This document shows positions 11,984 through 23,600 of a DNA stretch of 64,000 nt, in pieces; within the stretch, counting starts at the first letter, position 1, and each line of letters opens with the position of its first letter. The notes under the pieces are model-generated. The model searched no databases, was not told the DNA's origin, and saw nothing but the letters and a program-made list of their open reading frames with translations. The position numbers and the translations under genes were made by a program. Source of the DNA: Drechmeria coniospora (Eukaryota > Ascomycota > Sordariomycetes > Hypocreales > Ophiocordycipitaceae); the NCBI RefSeq assembly GCF_001625195.1, contig NC_054389.1:2636147-2700146 (forward strand), given 5' to 3'.

Positions 11984-14713
11984 TTTGAGACAGGCAGACG
12001 ATGGAAGGTTCGTCCAAGAAGCGTGAGGTGAGTGAGGCGACGGGTCGTGCGGAAGCGATGGAGAGACGATGTGGCAGCTTTCGAGCACGGTGGCGGAAGC
12101 CAGATATTTGAGCTGCCTGTCGCTGCTGCGTTCTGTTAGGACAATTCTTGCGCCGTGAAAGTCAAGCGGTTCGCGTGGATACCTGACGGAGAGGTCAAGG
12201 CCAGTCACCATATGTCGGGCAAGGGCCGAGCAAGTGTCACAGCGAAGAGATGTCGGGGACAGGCCAAAGGGAAGGCGTGAGCGTGGACCACTTCGTCGCG
12301 TTGGAGAGGGGGCGAATAGCAAGACAACGAGCTGGGCTGTAAGACGGAGTCGGGAACAAGCACCGCTCGGCTGAACATTGGTTTGCTGGAACGAGCAAAT
12401 AAACATGAACCCGCCTCCAGGTACTTTGTCGTAGGTTTGGTAGTACGTGACGGACTTGGGTTCACACGTAGGCCGCAGGTACCGGCCGACTCACCTACGG
12501 GTAGGTACGGACGCTCGTGCTCGTGCTCGTGGACCTTCTGGAAGTGGCGTGGGATAACTTGTGGCTGCATCTCTGGTTCGTCACCGCGGCACCCGACAAC
12601 GCGGTGCCAGCGAGCGATGCAGGTGTGGGTGATGATTTCGACGAGGGAAGCGATAGGTAGGTATGTCCCGACAGGCATCCCAGCGGGGTGGTTCGACAGG
12701 GTGGGCAGGCCCCGACAGGGTGGGCAGGAGGGGATGCCACGGCAGATGCGTATTCGCCCGTAGCAAGTACATTAGCGTTTAGGTGGCTGTCATCGTGACG
12801 ACGGAGAAGCTGCATCGTTCTCTTGCCTCCGCAGTGCAGCCCAACTTCCAGCGTAGGGTCACCCCTGAGTAGTGTGCAAGGACAAGTTGAGGGTAGCTAT
12901 TAGAAGCTATTCGAGTATGACGGCCGGTGGAGGTCTGCAGGCAGACGGAGCGGATTATGAGGACGAGCACGGTTCGGGTCGGGTCAGGTACCAGGTATGG
13001 ATGGAGGAGTCATCACCAACGGAGGTGTCGGAGGAGTTTACTCTCTCGTCGTACGAGTTGGACCCGTCACGCTGACAAGCTAGCCGGCCTAGTACGGAGG
13101 CGTGCATCAGGCTGTTGTTACATCTACATCATGGTAGCATCCACATGTACAGTACTCGGGCTGCATTTGCAAGTATTGTTGTACCAGGTACCTGGTAGAT
13201 AGATTGGTTAGTACGCTATGGGTACGAGTGCAGAGAACGAGGCGACTTGACCTGGGCTGTGGGTGCGGGTGAGTGATGCTCGATGTATCGACGAGATACA
13301 TGTGACCTCGGCCGCAGCGTGCTTTCCTGCTACCAAAGTGCAAGTACTGTATTATTGCTCACCTTGGTACAACGTACACACGCGTTCTAGGTTTGGATTT
13401 TATTCATCCCTGTACAAACTCGTTAGGTAATTAATGGTAAGGGCCCTATCTCTCACTCGTCAACTTTCCGATGGGTTGGCTTGATCTCGGCCATGGCTTG
13501 CTAATCCCTGCCAGCTCCAACACATGTCGTCCCTCGCCCCCTCCGGCCTACTGCACCTGGCACATGTACTCCGCAGGTTGGTTGTCTCTCTCACCCTTGC
13601 TCATTTCTAAAGGCACTCGTGCCCAGCAACCAGCACCTGTACAGTTCATACATGTACACGTGAATCGGGTTAGTAGGCAGCTACTCCATAGGCACCAGCG
13701 GTGTTGCTCGTGCATGAGGACGGAGTACACTACACCATACTCCAACCAGACAAATAATCCTAGGTATCTGATCTGTCAACTCCGGCCATATGGGCAAGGC
13801 CATGGGTAAGGGGGCAGTAAATGGTACAAGTAATACAACCGCCCTCTTTCGGCCGAAATCGAACGGCAGCTGACAACCTGCCTGCCAACGTCACTCGACC
13901 AATGTCAGCTGTGCTGTATTGGTCCGAAATCCCATAAGCAAGAAACGAGTAAACCTCGCCCTGGCGTCGGTCTGCGCCCAGAGCCGACACAGGCACCATG
14001 CGAACGGAGGTGTAACCATCCCTGTGCGTCGCAGTAGCAATAGCACAAGCATGATGGTACAGAATGGACTGATTGAGAAAGTTCCTGTTCGGGTAATCAT
14101 TGTCGGTCGACAAATTGAGGCTACCCTGGACCAGCAGCAACTGGGTTGCCAACCCCTGAGAAACAGTAATATGTATGCCATGCACCTTTCTATCTCGAGG
14201 AAAACGTCCGGCCTGGCACAGGCACAGGCATCATATCCGTCGCCACTCCGTCGCTGACGGTTCATTGCGGGACTGGCTCCTTGTTCAACTCACTACAGTG
14301 TAAAACTGTTTGTGTGTTGGGTCTGGTCAAGCGGCTCATTGACTCATCAGACAATTTCCCATGCACAGTGCCAGACGTACAGTGCGTGAACCAACTAGAA
14401 AGCCTAAGTACGGAGTAGCATGCATGGCGTACTGTAGATGTTCGCCCTAGCACATGTGCCGAAACATCAGCGACAAACCTCACATCCTATCGCTACGCAT
14501 CCCATCGCATTTCCCATCCGACTCCAAAGCAGAATCATTCCCCATCCCCCCCCTCACCCCCCCCTTCCACGCTCTTTCGTTCTCACTCATCCCACGCACG
14601 CCCCTACGGCAGACTTCGATAATCCCGTCTCGCTACGACCACCAGCCAGACTGTGCATCGACCTGGCGCACAGTCGTATAACAACCAGATACCCAAGCCA
14701 TCACCCTACCTAT
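11984..14713. other. Divergent spacer between the zinc-knuckle gene and the F-box gene
   Basis: There is no supported gene in about 2.7 kb. The sequence contains a 16-bp direct repeat (CGACAGGGTGGGCAGG at 12694-12709 and 12713-12728), CTCGTG runs at 12510-12530 and scattered GTAC elements between 13090 and 13400. Positions 14480-14590 are strongly pyrimidine-rich with long C tracts, likely the leader of the F-box gene. Open frames in this stretch shift, lack domains and often run through repeats. Confidence 0.5.
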
Positions 14714-17700
14714 ATGCAACGAGAGGCCGCGGAAAGTCGAGAACAAGGTCCTCAAATTCCCAACGACCCGAAATCTTCCAACCTCGCCCACGATGGCTTA
14801 CTCGACCACCTCCATCGCGTACCGTCACTGGGCTCTGGCAGCTCCCGAGCCGCCTCACCACCCTCCATCCCCGATGATGACGACCTCGACGCGTCTCGGC
14901 CCGCCCGGAAGCCAGATGAACTGAATCTCGGCACACCGAGGACCGTCTTTGGCCAGAGGATCATCGACTACGAGAATGCCCTGGCACCACCACCTAGGCC
15001 GAAGCACGCTCGGGCTTTCGACGCCGCGAGGCACTCCGACCCAACGAACGCCGTCCAGCTCACCCATCTTCCAAATGGTCCGTATTCCTCCTGACCCATC
15101 TATACCGTTGGCAGTGGCATGCCCCCTAACGGTGTCGATAGAGATTCTGACACACGTCTTCTCCCATCTTCACCCCGACTCGCATTCGTCCGTTGCCTTG
15201 GTGTCGAAGCGTTTCTATGCCCTCGTGGCGTCGCCGCACGCCTGGCGCATGGCCTTCATGCGCTACTTTCCGGGCCACACGTGCCTCGGCACCAATGCCT
15301 TCAAGGTAGAAGCCAATGCCTCGGCTGAGTCCCCAACGGACCATTCCACCTCGTCTGAATCCGAATCTCGCTTCTTTGGGAGGCTCACCCCTCTCGCATC
15401 GTGGAGAAGCGAGTACCTTTTCCGGACTCGCTTGATGCGGAACCTAATGCGAGGCAAGCCGGGAATCAGTCACGAGGGCGTCGGCCCCGCGGGAAGCAGA
15501 GACCGATCGTCGAAGAAGAAAAGTGCCGTTTTGACTTTCAACTCGAAGCTTCCATCACCCATCACGAACCTTGATGCCCACTTACCTGGCGACAAGACGA
15601 TGGCGTCTCGGGCGATTCACGGCGCCGGAGAGCTGGCTGTCGCGACCATGAGCAATCCGACAAGCGGAAAGATGGAGAAATGGGGTCTTCAAGATCCCTT
15701 CTTCGCTGCTCTGCTGCATGAGACTGCCCCCAACCTTGTCCCCTACGGTTTGGGGGACGGACCAGCGGCCTGCCCCAACCGTATGGACGTCAGCCAGGCG
15801 TATGGAATGCTTGCGGGAGAGGGATTTCCTGGCGGCCGGGCCTACTTTCGGGCGGGAGAGAAACTGTCTGGTCCGGGCCGGTACCTGGCCGTCGAGAGTA
15901 CCGACTTGGCCGAGACGTACCCCGACATCCCACACATCCCCGACATGCTGGATTCCATCAGCAGTGTTTGGATAGCCAAGTCTTCGGCCGTACCGGCCAC
16001 CACACTCTCCATGTGCGGCATGCTGACCGGCTCGGCATTGGGCCTCGTCACGGCTTTCTCGCTTGGATCGGAGGCCAACCGGCCGGTGTACGGCGACGGC
16101 GACATGACGGCTCGATGGGTTCTTAGCCCCGGCGTACCCATCGTCTCGCTCAAGGTCGACGACAGCTACAGCACAAGGCGCAAGGCATCCGCGAGGCTCT
16201 GGGCCGTTGCCCTGAACGCCTTGGGCGAGGTGTACTACCTTGTCGACGTGCCCAAGCCCGCCAGCATGCATAATCGGCCCAACGTGGATCGCACCCGTGC
16301 CGCCAACCATGTCTGGCTGGCCGGTCGGTCGGCATCCTGGCGGCTCATCGAAGGTACTCGCCGCGTCGCCCGACACCACGATTCGAACCACGCTGCCCCC
16401 GCCAGTACGCACTCGCCAGCCTGGCTGCTGAACTCGATGGAGCGCAGCAACGATCAGCTCGCAGCCGAGGTCCGTGAGACGGAGCGATTCTTTCATCACA
16501 GGCCCGCTCATTTCCGCAAACTTTACCATGGCTGGGACATGCAGCGCAAGTTGGAGGTGGACTTTGCCGCCGACGACGGCCAAGGCGCCGGAGAGTGCAT
16601 CCTTGTCATCGACTGCGGCCTCGCCGAGGGCCAACCTGCCCGCGTCCGCCGCTTCACCAGGGCGCTGCAGCCAACCCTGCTATCCCATGGAGAAGGAAAC
16701 GAGAGAGATCCATCGGCCGGCTCAGCCTCCACAGCCCATGCTTCCTCGCTCTTTGGCACTCAAATGTCGGACCTTCCTCCGTCGCCAAAGCTCCCGTTCC
16801 GCGCTGCGGCACCCCTGCCGGATGATTGGTCATGCTCGAGTTTGCATCTCAACTGCCATGCTCATTGTACAATCACCGCCTCCGACTTGGACCGTTCTAC
16901 TTGCTCCCTCCTTACCTTGAGCGAGGATCCGCTCCAGGTTCAAGGAGAAGCTGGTACAGCCTCTGCCTCGTCCGACGAAGCAAACGCTGTTGCAAGGGAG
17001 ATACCCGGGCGCCGAGCACGACTCTTCGCCATCGGCACCAAGGCTGGTGCCGTACTCGCCTGGAATGCCCGGGAAGTGGGCGGCCCCCGGGGTATCCGCC
17101 CCGTCCGCGTTATTCAGACGGAGTCCCCCGAGATATCATGCGTTGCCGTGTCCGCCCTCTACCTGGTCCATGGAGGGAGCGACGGGCTCGCTCAAGCCTG
17201 GGATATACTGGCGTCGACGTCGGATGCCATCAGAACAATCAATCCCAGATCCAACAGACGCGTGCCTCGCCATCCCATAGCCATGAACCCCGCTTCGTGG
17301 GACAGAAGCCACTCTGCAGTCGGAGCAATCTATCTTGATCCCGACGCCACCATCCTGCGTGGTGTCCTGTCCGTTGGGGCGTATTTGCGATATTGGACGT
17401 ATAGCTCATCCGGCGACGCAACCGGACGTAAGCGCCGCCATCGACATGCCGACATGCACGGTCGTATAGCAAGTCGTCGACTCGGCGAGACTGTTTCCGG
17501 ATACATTGCGGCAGAAGCGGCCGAGCTGCGGCGAGAGAACGAACATCGAGCCCGGGAGCATTCTCGCCTGCGCAAGCATTTCGGCTTAGGCGCTCTCGGC
17601 GATTTGACGGAAGAGGAAGCGCTGCGGTATGCCCAACTCGTTTCCGAGGAATCCTACCTTCGAGCCGAGCAGCACCGCGCGATTGACTCGGCAGCGGACG

Positions 17701-18218
17701 CAAGTCACGAAATGGCGTCGTTCGTCGAGGCGTCCACGGACGCAGCCACACCGGAACCCAGTGCCACCACCGGTGCTTGCCTGCCGCCCGACACGGTGGC
17801 GGATGACGATGGCGATGATGATGACGAAGCCGACTTTGAGCAGCAGATTCAGGACGCCATTCGACTGTCCCTGCTGGACGAGGAAGTGACCAACGCGGGC
17901 GCGTTCTCGGGTGGTGACAGCTCTGGCGGCTTTGATTATGCCATCAGGGTCAAGCCCAAGAGCGGCAGGAAGTGTAAGCGTTCGAGCTCGCCCGATCATT
18001 CGCCTTACGCCGACCACTCGCCCATTACGTTTGGCAAACCCGGATCATCGCAGCCCGTGGCTAACGAGGATGAAAGCCTTGCCCTCGCCATCCGTCTCAG
18101 CCTGCAGTATCAGAACGTGCCACCTTCGCCGTCGCCTTCAGCGTCGAGCGTCCAGGACGACGGCGCCTTATCCTCGAACGTCAATGCGATGGGCATGAGG
18201 AAACGGGAAGCCGAATAA
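14714..18218 (+). CDS. F-box protein with WD-like region and C-terminal ubiquitin-interacting motifs
   Basis: The exons are 14714-15077 and 15142-18218 (64-bp intron, acceptor GATAG), giving 1146 aa. The splice creates a clean F-box at about residues 114-160, LTHLPNEILTHVFSHLHPD then SVALVSKRFYAL; the unspliced frame would interrupt it. The middle (about 240-860) has beta-propeller-like segments such as LFAIGTKAGAVLAWN, VHGGSDGLAQAWDI and GVLSVGAYLRYWTY, but the classic WD ends are weak. The C-terminus has two ubiquitin-interacting motifs, DFEQQIQDAIRLSLLDE (about 1018) and DESLALAIRLSLQYQ (about 1100). By family logic it would be a substrate receptor of an SCF (Skp1-Cullin-F-box) ligase that also binds ubiquitin. 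The substrate is unknown. An ATG at 14438 is in frame, but its extension reads like C-rich leader sequence, so 14714 was preferred. Confidence 0.87.
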
Positions 18219-18725
18219 GCCGCGACACATGTTCATCAATGACCGCAATGCGCTGCGAGCGCTCGAGCGGAAATGGTTAGCGGCCTTCGTTCAATCTTGG
18301 ATGTCGCGGCCACCTGGGCGCAACTTGGCCATGAAGCAAGCAGCGAATTCCAGACGAGACAAGCCGAGATGCTACGCCTTGTCCGCCTTGGGAAGGAGAA
18401 AGGGAATGAAGAGTCGGTTGGTGCCAGCAGAACTTCAACAGGATCCGGACCACATCGTCGTTCAACACTAGCGATATTGCAGCTTATGTACGTATATTTA
18501 CATCTATTGTATGCAATTGCCACTCGACTATAATTACACCAAGGATCCAGAGACAAGCATCCAAGCAAGCCGCCAGCCATTTCCAGCCTCGTATGAATAC
18601 CGCTACATGTCCTATTTGGTTCCAAACAAGCAAACCTTCCCCCGCTTTCTGCGATATGCATGTGTCGCAATCGGCCAGTCATCTTTGAACCGATTCTGAG
18701 ACGACTCGGCTCGGTGCGCCATTGC
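18219..18725. other. Convergent 3' spacer, no gene
   Basis: This short spacer lies between two stop codons. It holds only one GTAC tetramer, no repeats and no convincing frame. Both 3' untranslated regions are expected here. Confidence 0.5.
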
Positions 18726-20675
18726 TTAGACCCAACCTCCAACGCCAGCCGCTATGCAAAGAGCCGTCCATGCTATCCAACGTCCAGGTGGCAGCATACT
18801 TCCTGCACTATCATCGGCGTCATGCTGCTTCCCCGCCGTCTCGATGGGACGTTCGTCAAGCCATGTGCCGCTCGGGACGATGGTCGTAGCAATCTCTGCG
18901 CCAAAGGGACAGTTTAGAGTTATGGCTCCGACCACGAGGCCCGTCGGCCCTATGGTGAATGTTTGCCCTCCAATGACCGTCGTGGTCCACGAAGTGCCCG
19001 GCCCGAGGACAAATGTAACTCCATTTATGACGGCGATGGTGGGCGGGATTCTCGTGATTGTTGCTCCACCCACAATCTCGAAGTCTGTCGTGGTGGGATT
19101 GGCCGACGGTCCGCCTAGGACGATGCCGTGCACGGAAACACCGGAGGGACCTATGGTGATGGTGTCTCCGTCAACGGCCTCGAACCTGTCGGGGATTCCA
19201 GGACCATAGGTGATGGTGGTTGAGTGAATGACAACGATGCTCTGTCCCACAGCGGTAAGAAGCTCGCCCCCGCTCACCAAGACACCCAGCTCCTGCGCCG
19301 GCTCGTTGGGTTTAAAATGGAGGGTCTCGCCGTCGACGGTGAGTGTGCCCGGGCTAATTGAGACACTATGTCCGTTGACGACGGTGGCCGTTCTGCCTTC
19401 GGGCAGCTTCAACGTGACACCACCGACGACGGCGTGCGATTCGAATATGGTGACGTCTAGGCCACCGACGACGGCCACCACCGGCGTCGCGACGGAAACA
19501 GGCCTGTTGGGTGGAAGTGGCCGTTGCACCGTCGCTCCTACGCCGACGACGGCGTTGGGAAGTATGGTAAAAAGCGCGCCATCAACGGCAACGACGCGTG
19601 ATGCCGCGCCGGGTTCCGCATCCGAGAAGGTCTTGTCGTTGATGATGACCTGGCGTCCCTGGGCGACGACTCGAAAGCTCGGACGGGGTGCACTTGTTAT
19701 GGGAGGCCGATGAACGTTTCCGGCCGGAATGTTCTTCCCAGAATCGCCGCCACCACCACCGCCACCACCACCGCTGTCGCTTGCCGACTTGTGGACAACA
19801 CCGCCGGCCTGTCCACCTTGGTCCGGACCCAAGGTTGGTTGGAAGCGAGGCGGCGGTTCCTCGGAGAAGACAACTGCAGGATTCTTATCCGTCGTGATGA
19901 ACGTAATGATGGACCCGGCGAAGGCCGGCATCAACCTGGCGTTGCTCTTTCTCGGGCTTCCCAGGAGACCCGAACCGTGCAAGAGGGGTGGCGGAGTCAC
20001 CTCGGGATTGGCCGCGTCGGCCGGTGGACAATAGACGGGGGTCACGATGGGTGGGAACGGCGGAGTGTAGTCGCCCTTTTTGCCATAAAACGTCACCGTC
20101 GACGTATGTGTTATCGAAAACTTGGTTATCGGCCTATTGCCGCGTGGCCTGCTGATGCACTCTTGCTCGTCGTTGACCGGCAAGGCGGCCTGGGTGTAGC
20201 GGCCGTTCCCGTGGCTGTCCTGGGAACATTCTGTGCCATGTACACTGCCCTGGCACGAAGCGGCAGAGTCTATGGGTTCAGGGTGATGGGAGGTGGACTG
20301 AAAAGAAGGAGAGGACGTGGTCGAGGTGGCGTTTTTGGCGAAGGTGGTGGTGTACGACGTCGTGGATGACGAGGATGGGTATACGGCCGGCGCATACGAG
20401 CTGGGCTGCTGATGACCTGCGTTTTCTTGCCGGACGGTTATGGGCAGTGGAGAGGGGGGAGAAGCTCGTCGAATGTGACGATTGTTGGGGGTGCCGATGC
20501 CTGTACGACTCCAAGACAGCTTGTGAGCGAGCATTCATCTTTCCTGGGGCCCGTCACGGCGAGCGGAAAGAGCATGGCCAGCAATCGGTTCCAACGCACC
20601 TCGTCGAATGCCCATGGCCGAAGCGGAGTTGGCCAGCAGCACCACGCATAGCTGCAACACGGTTTCGACCCTCAT
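18726..20675 (-). CDS. Secreted, probably GPI-anchored beta-repeat cell-surface protein
   Basis: The exons are 20675-20600 and 20500-18726 (99-bp intron, donor GTGCGT), giving 616 aa. The first exon alone supplies a signal peptide, MRVETVLQLCVVLLANSASA, with cleavage likely after ASA. Residues about 30-230 are Ser/Thr/Pro-rich, as in O-glycosylated wall proteins, and include a nine-glycine run. The second half is a series of short beta repeats with the shape V-x-G-x-T-hydrophobic-x-hydrophobic-GP (for example VIGGQTFTIGPTGLVV, AVDGDTITIGPSGVSV, VVNGHSVSISPGTLTV). The very C-terminus GRWIAWTALCIAAGVGGWV is hydrophobic with no basic tail, preceded by DDSAGS, which suits a GPI signal. No enzyme motif is seen. 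The start at 20675 was chosen because the longer first-in-frame ATG at 20534 lacks a signal peptide. Localisation is inferred. Confidence 0.8.
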
Positions 20676-23600
20676 CGTCGGCTCTGGTGCGCTCAGGGGA
20701 GAGGAGGATAGGGCGAGAGAGGCAAAAGCTCGGTCGAGGTTGGCACTTGGGACTGCAGCGATGGCCAGTCGCTCACGATGTTGTCATGGCCGGCGAAGCC
20801 AACGACGATAGGGATCCTTGCTACCTCTTCTCCTCATTGACTGGGAAGAGACATGAGGTTGAGATTGAGGAGAACAGCGGAATGTAGTGGTACAATGGAC
20901 CCCTCGTCCAGGGCTCGTGTACTAGGCAAGGTGAAGGCGGGATGAGCATGTTAAAGAGAAGGAGAGCTAGAAGCTGGGAGTGAGCCTGACGAGGTGCAGG
21001 CATCCTCGTGGTATACCTACCTGTAGGGACAAGTACGGTAGCATGACACGGGCAGAGGGTAGGTAGTATTACAGGTATTACAGTACATACAGTGCTACAA
21101 GATACTGAGTAAGTACTAGGTACTTACAAGTAGACCCCTGGGTCCAGGGGCGCAGCGCGGGGACTGCACTCGGGAGTCGAGGTAACCTTTGTTTTTTTTG
21201 CGGTGGGTGCCAAGCATCACAGCTCACGGAGAGTAGGTAATACAACAGTACTTACCTAGGAACGGAGTACTTGTACTTGCAGTACATACTGTATACTCTG
21301 TACTCCGTACTCCGTAGTTGCGTGGGTATTATCTCCATATGATTGCAGGTGTCTGCTTCTACCTAATGCACCTACTTGCATCTTGTCGCACCGTGTGCCA
21401 GTATGATTGACAGCGTACAAATAGGGAGGTTCAAATAGGTATCACGTGTACTCAAGTATACACCTATCACCACATACTAGTACACTGACGCGTGCTGCTT
21501 GCGCACTGCTCAATGAATTGTGCATAGGTGCAGGTATCCCGTATGTTACGTACAATGTAGGTGCCACAAGCGAGCTTGCTCCGCAACACAAGCCAGTTGG
21601 GTACATTCATGCGTCGTCGAAGAACAAAAACGGACTCTAGTAGCCCCACGAGGGGCGACGGCACATGTGCGATGCAGAAGAAACCATTCAATGGCAAAGC
21701 AAAGTATCCGTCTGATGTTCTACTTAGTCCAATTGTTCTCGTGGCGGTACAGGCGGGAGGGGCGAATTTTGATTTCAAGCAAGTTGGAGCGGCAGGAGAC
21801 AGGGGCATTCACGTCCTTGCCCAAAAGTAAGTACTTTCAGTACACCTAAAACTAAGTACAGTACAGTACACAAGGCACGGAAGGTGAAGTACTGTAATAC
21901 AAGTATACTTGCGTACTTACTTGTATTCTGTACTTAGTACATGTACAGTACAGTAGAAGTACTGTAGTCCGGAGTACGGAGAACAGAGTAATTACATGCT
22001 TCCCGTTTCAAGTGCTGGTTATCGTACTAATAATTAGTCGTTAATACCTGCCTGCTTCTAGCTATTGTTTAACAATGTTAGTACCTTCTGCATACAGTAC
22101 AGACAGACATCTTAGGTGCGCACGAGCACAGCGCCAAGTACTTTGAATATTGCATGTACAGTACATGCATGCAGTACTGTACTCACAGTAAAAATCTTTC
22201 GTGTCAAAATACCTGTCGCGAATACTACAAGCACGCACTGATAGGTATTAGTTACAGGTACTACGTACATGGCCAGCCATGACAAGTACACACCAGGTAA
22301 TACTGAAAACTCGTACATAACTTGTACTTGTAGAGAGCGAAGACGCATATCTCCAGTGGAAGCGTTGCGTACTAGGTACCTACAGTAGTTCAATGTCCCG
22401 TAGGTACGGAGTACGGAGTACTAAAGTAGTATATTACCTGACATAGTGCATGTACAGTACGGAGTACTGTTCTTGTAAAAGTACAGGCACATACAAGTAA
22501 GTACGCTGTACGGAGTACAGTACTTGCATAATGCATTACTTGTACTTGCTGTATTTGTACGTAGTACTACAGTACCAATGCCCAACTCTGTGGTACCAAG
22601 GTCAAGTGAGGGGCCAAAAGTCTACAGCGTACATATATTACTTGTAAGGGCAAGTACCAGCATAGGTACTACGTATAGTCCTTCTCGTTAATTGATTATT
22701 ATCCGCTCCATCCCCGTTTTCGTCTCACGTACTCCGTAATACCGACCAGGTACAGTACTTACTTCTGCTGTAGGTGCAAGCAATACAATGTAAGGTACGT
22801 ACTACGTACCCAGTCATAATTAATGCTTGTTATTCCTGTACTCCGTTCTCCGTCCACCAACTCAACCACTCACCCACGACGGCGACGCCGAAATAGGCAT
22901 CTCACCTTGCGAGGACAAGCGGTCCATCCCCACCTAACCTCTTCTCTGACCCGTCGACACGGCCAAGGCGCAGCGAAATTTTCCCAAGATCCACGCAGCA
23001 GTCCAGTGCTGATGGTTTCTGGCAAGGCCCAACGGGTCTAGGCCATTCGTGGAGCGGCAGCGGCAGCGGGGCACCGTCCTCCATAGTTGTACAGTACTTA
23101 CGGTACATGTACGGGGTAATACTTGCTGTGCTTGTACCTACTGCGTACTGGACGTGTGCAGTATTACAGTACATGTACAGAAGTATGACAAGCACAAGTA
23201 CGAATGCTGTTGCGAATAGCCGGCCGTATGGATGCTTGCACACGTGGACTCTTCAGTGCAGTACATGCACTGTATTTGAGAAGGGAGCGAGGAACCGTCG
23301 AATAATTCGTGGACCTCGTTTGGCCACAAGTGTGAGTCGGCGGACCGACGCCGGGCGGCTGGCGGACCTGGCGGGTGCTGCCGCCAGCCGACGTGAGAGA
23401 GTCCCTATTAGTGACTGACTAATTGTGTGACGGCGGGTAGCTTCAGCGATTCCGAGTCTATCTGCTCCGTACCGCCCAGCTAAGCTGCAGCTAAGCCGGC
23501 AAGGCAACCTCCTCGTGACTGCAAACCTTGTCGCCACGTCACGGGCCGCCTGCGGCTGAGCGGCGGGCTGTCGGAATCCAATTGCCAAGCATGCCCTGGT

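Noticed and set aside
15582..16634. 350-codon frame antisense to the F-box gene
   Set aside because: Shadow of a GC-rich coding exon; the sense strand carries the F-box and ubiquitin-interacting motifs.
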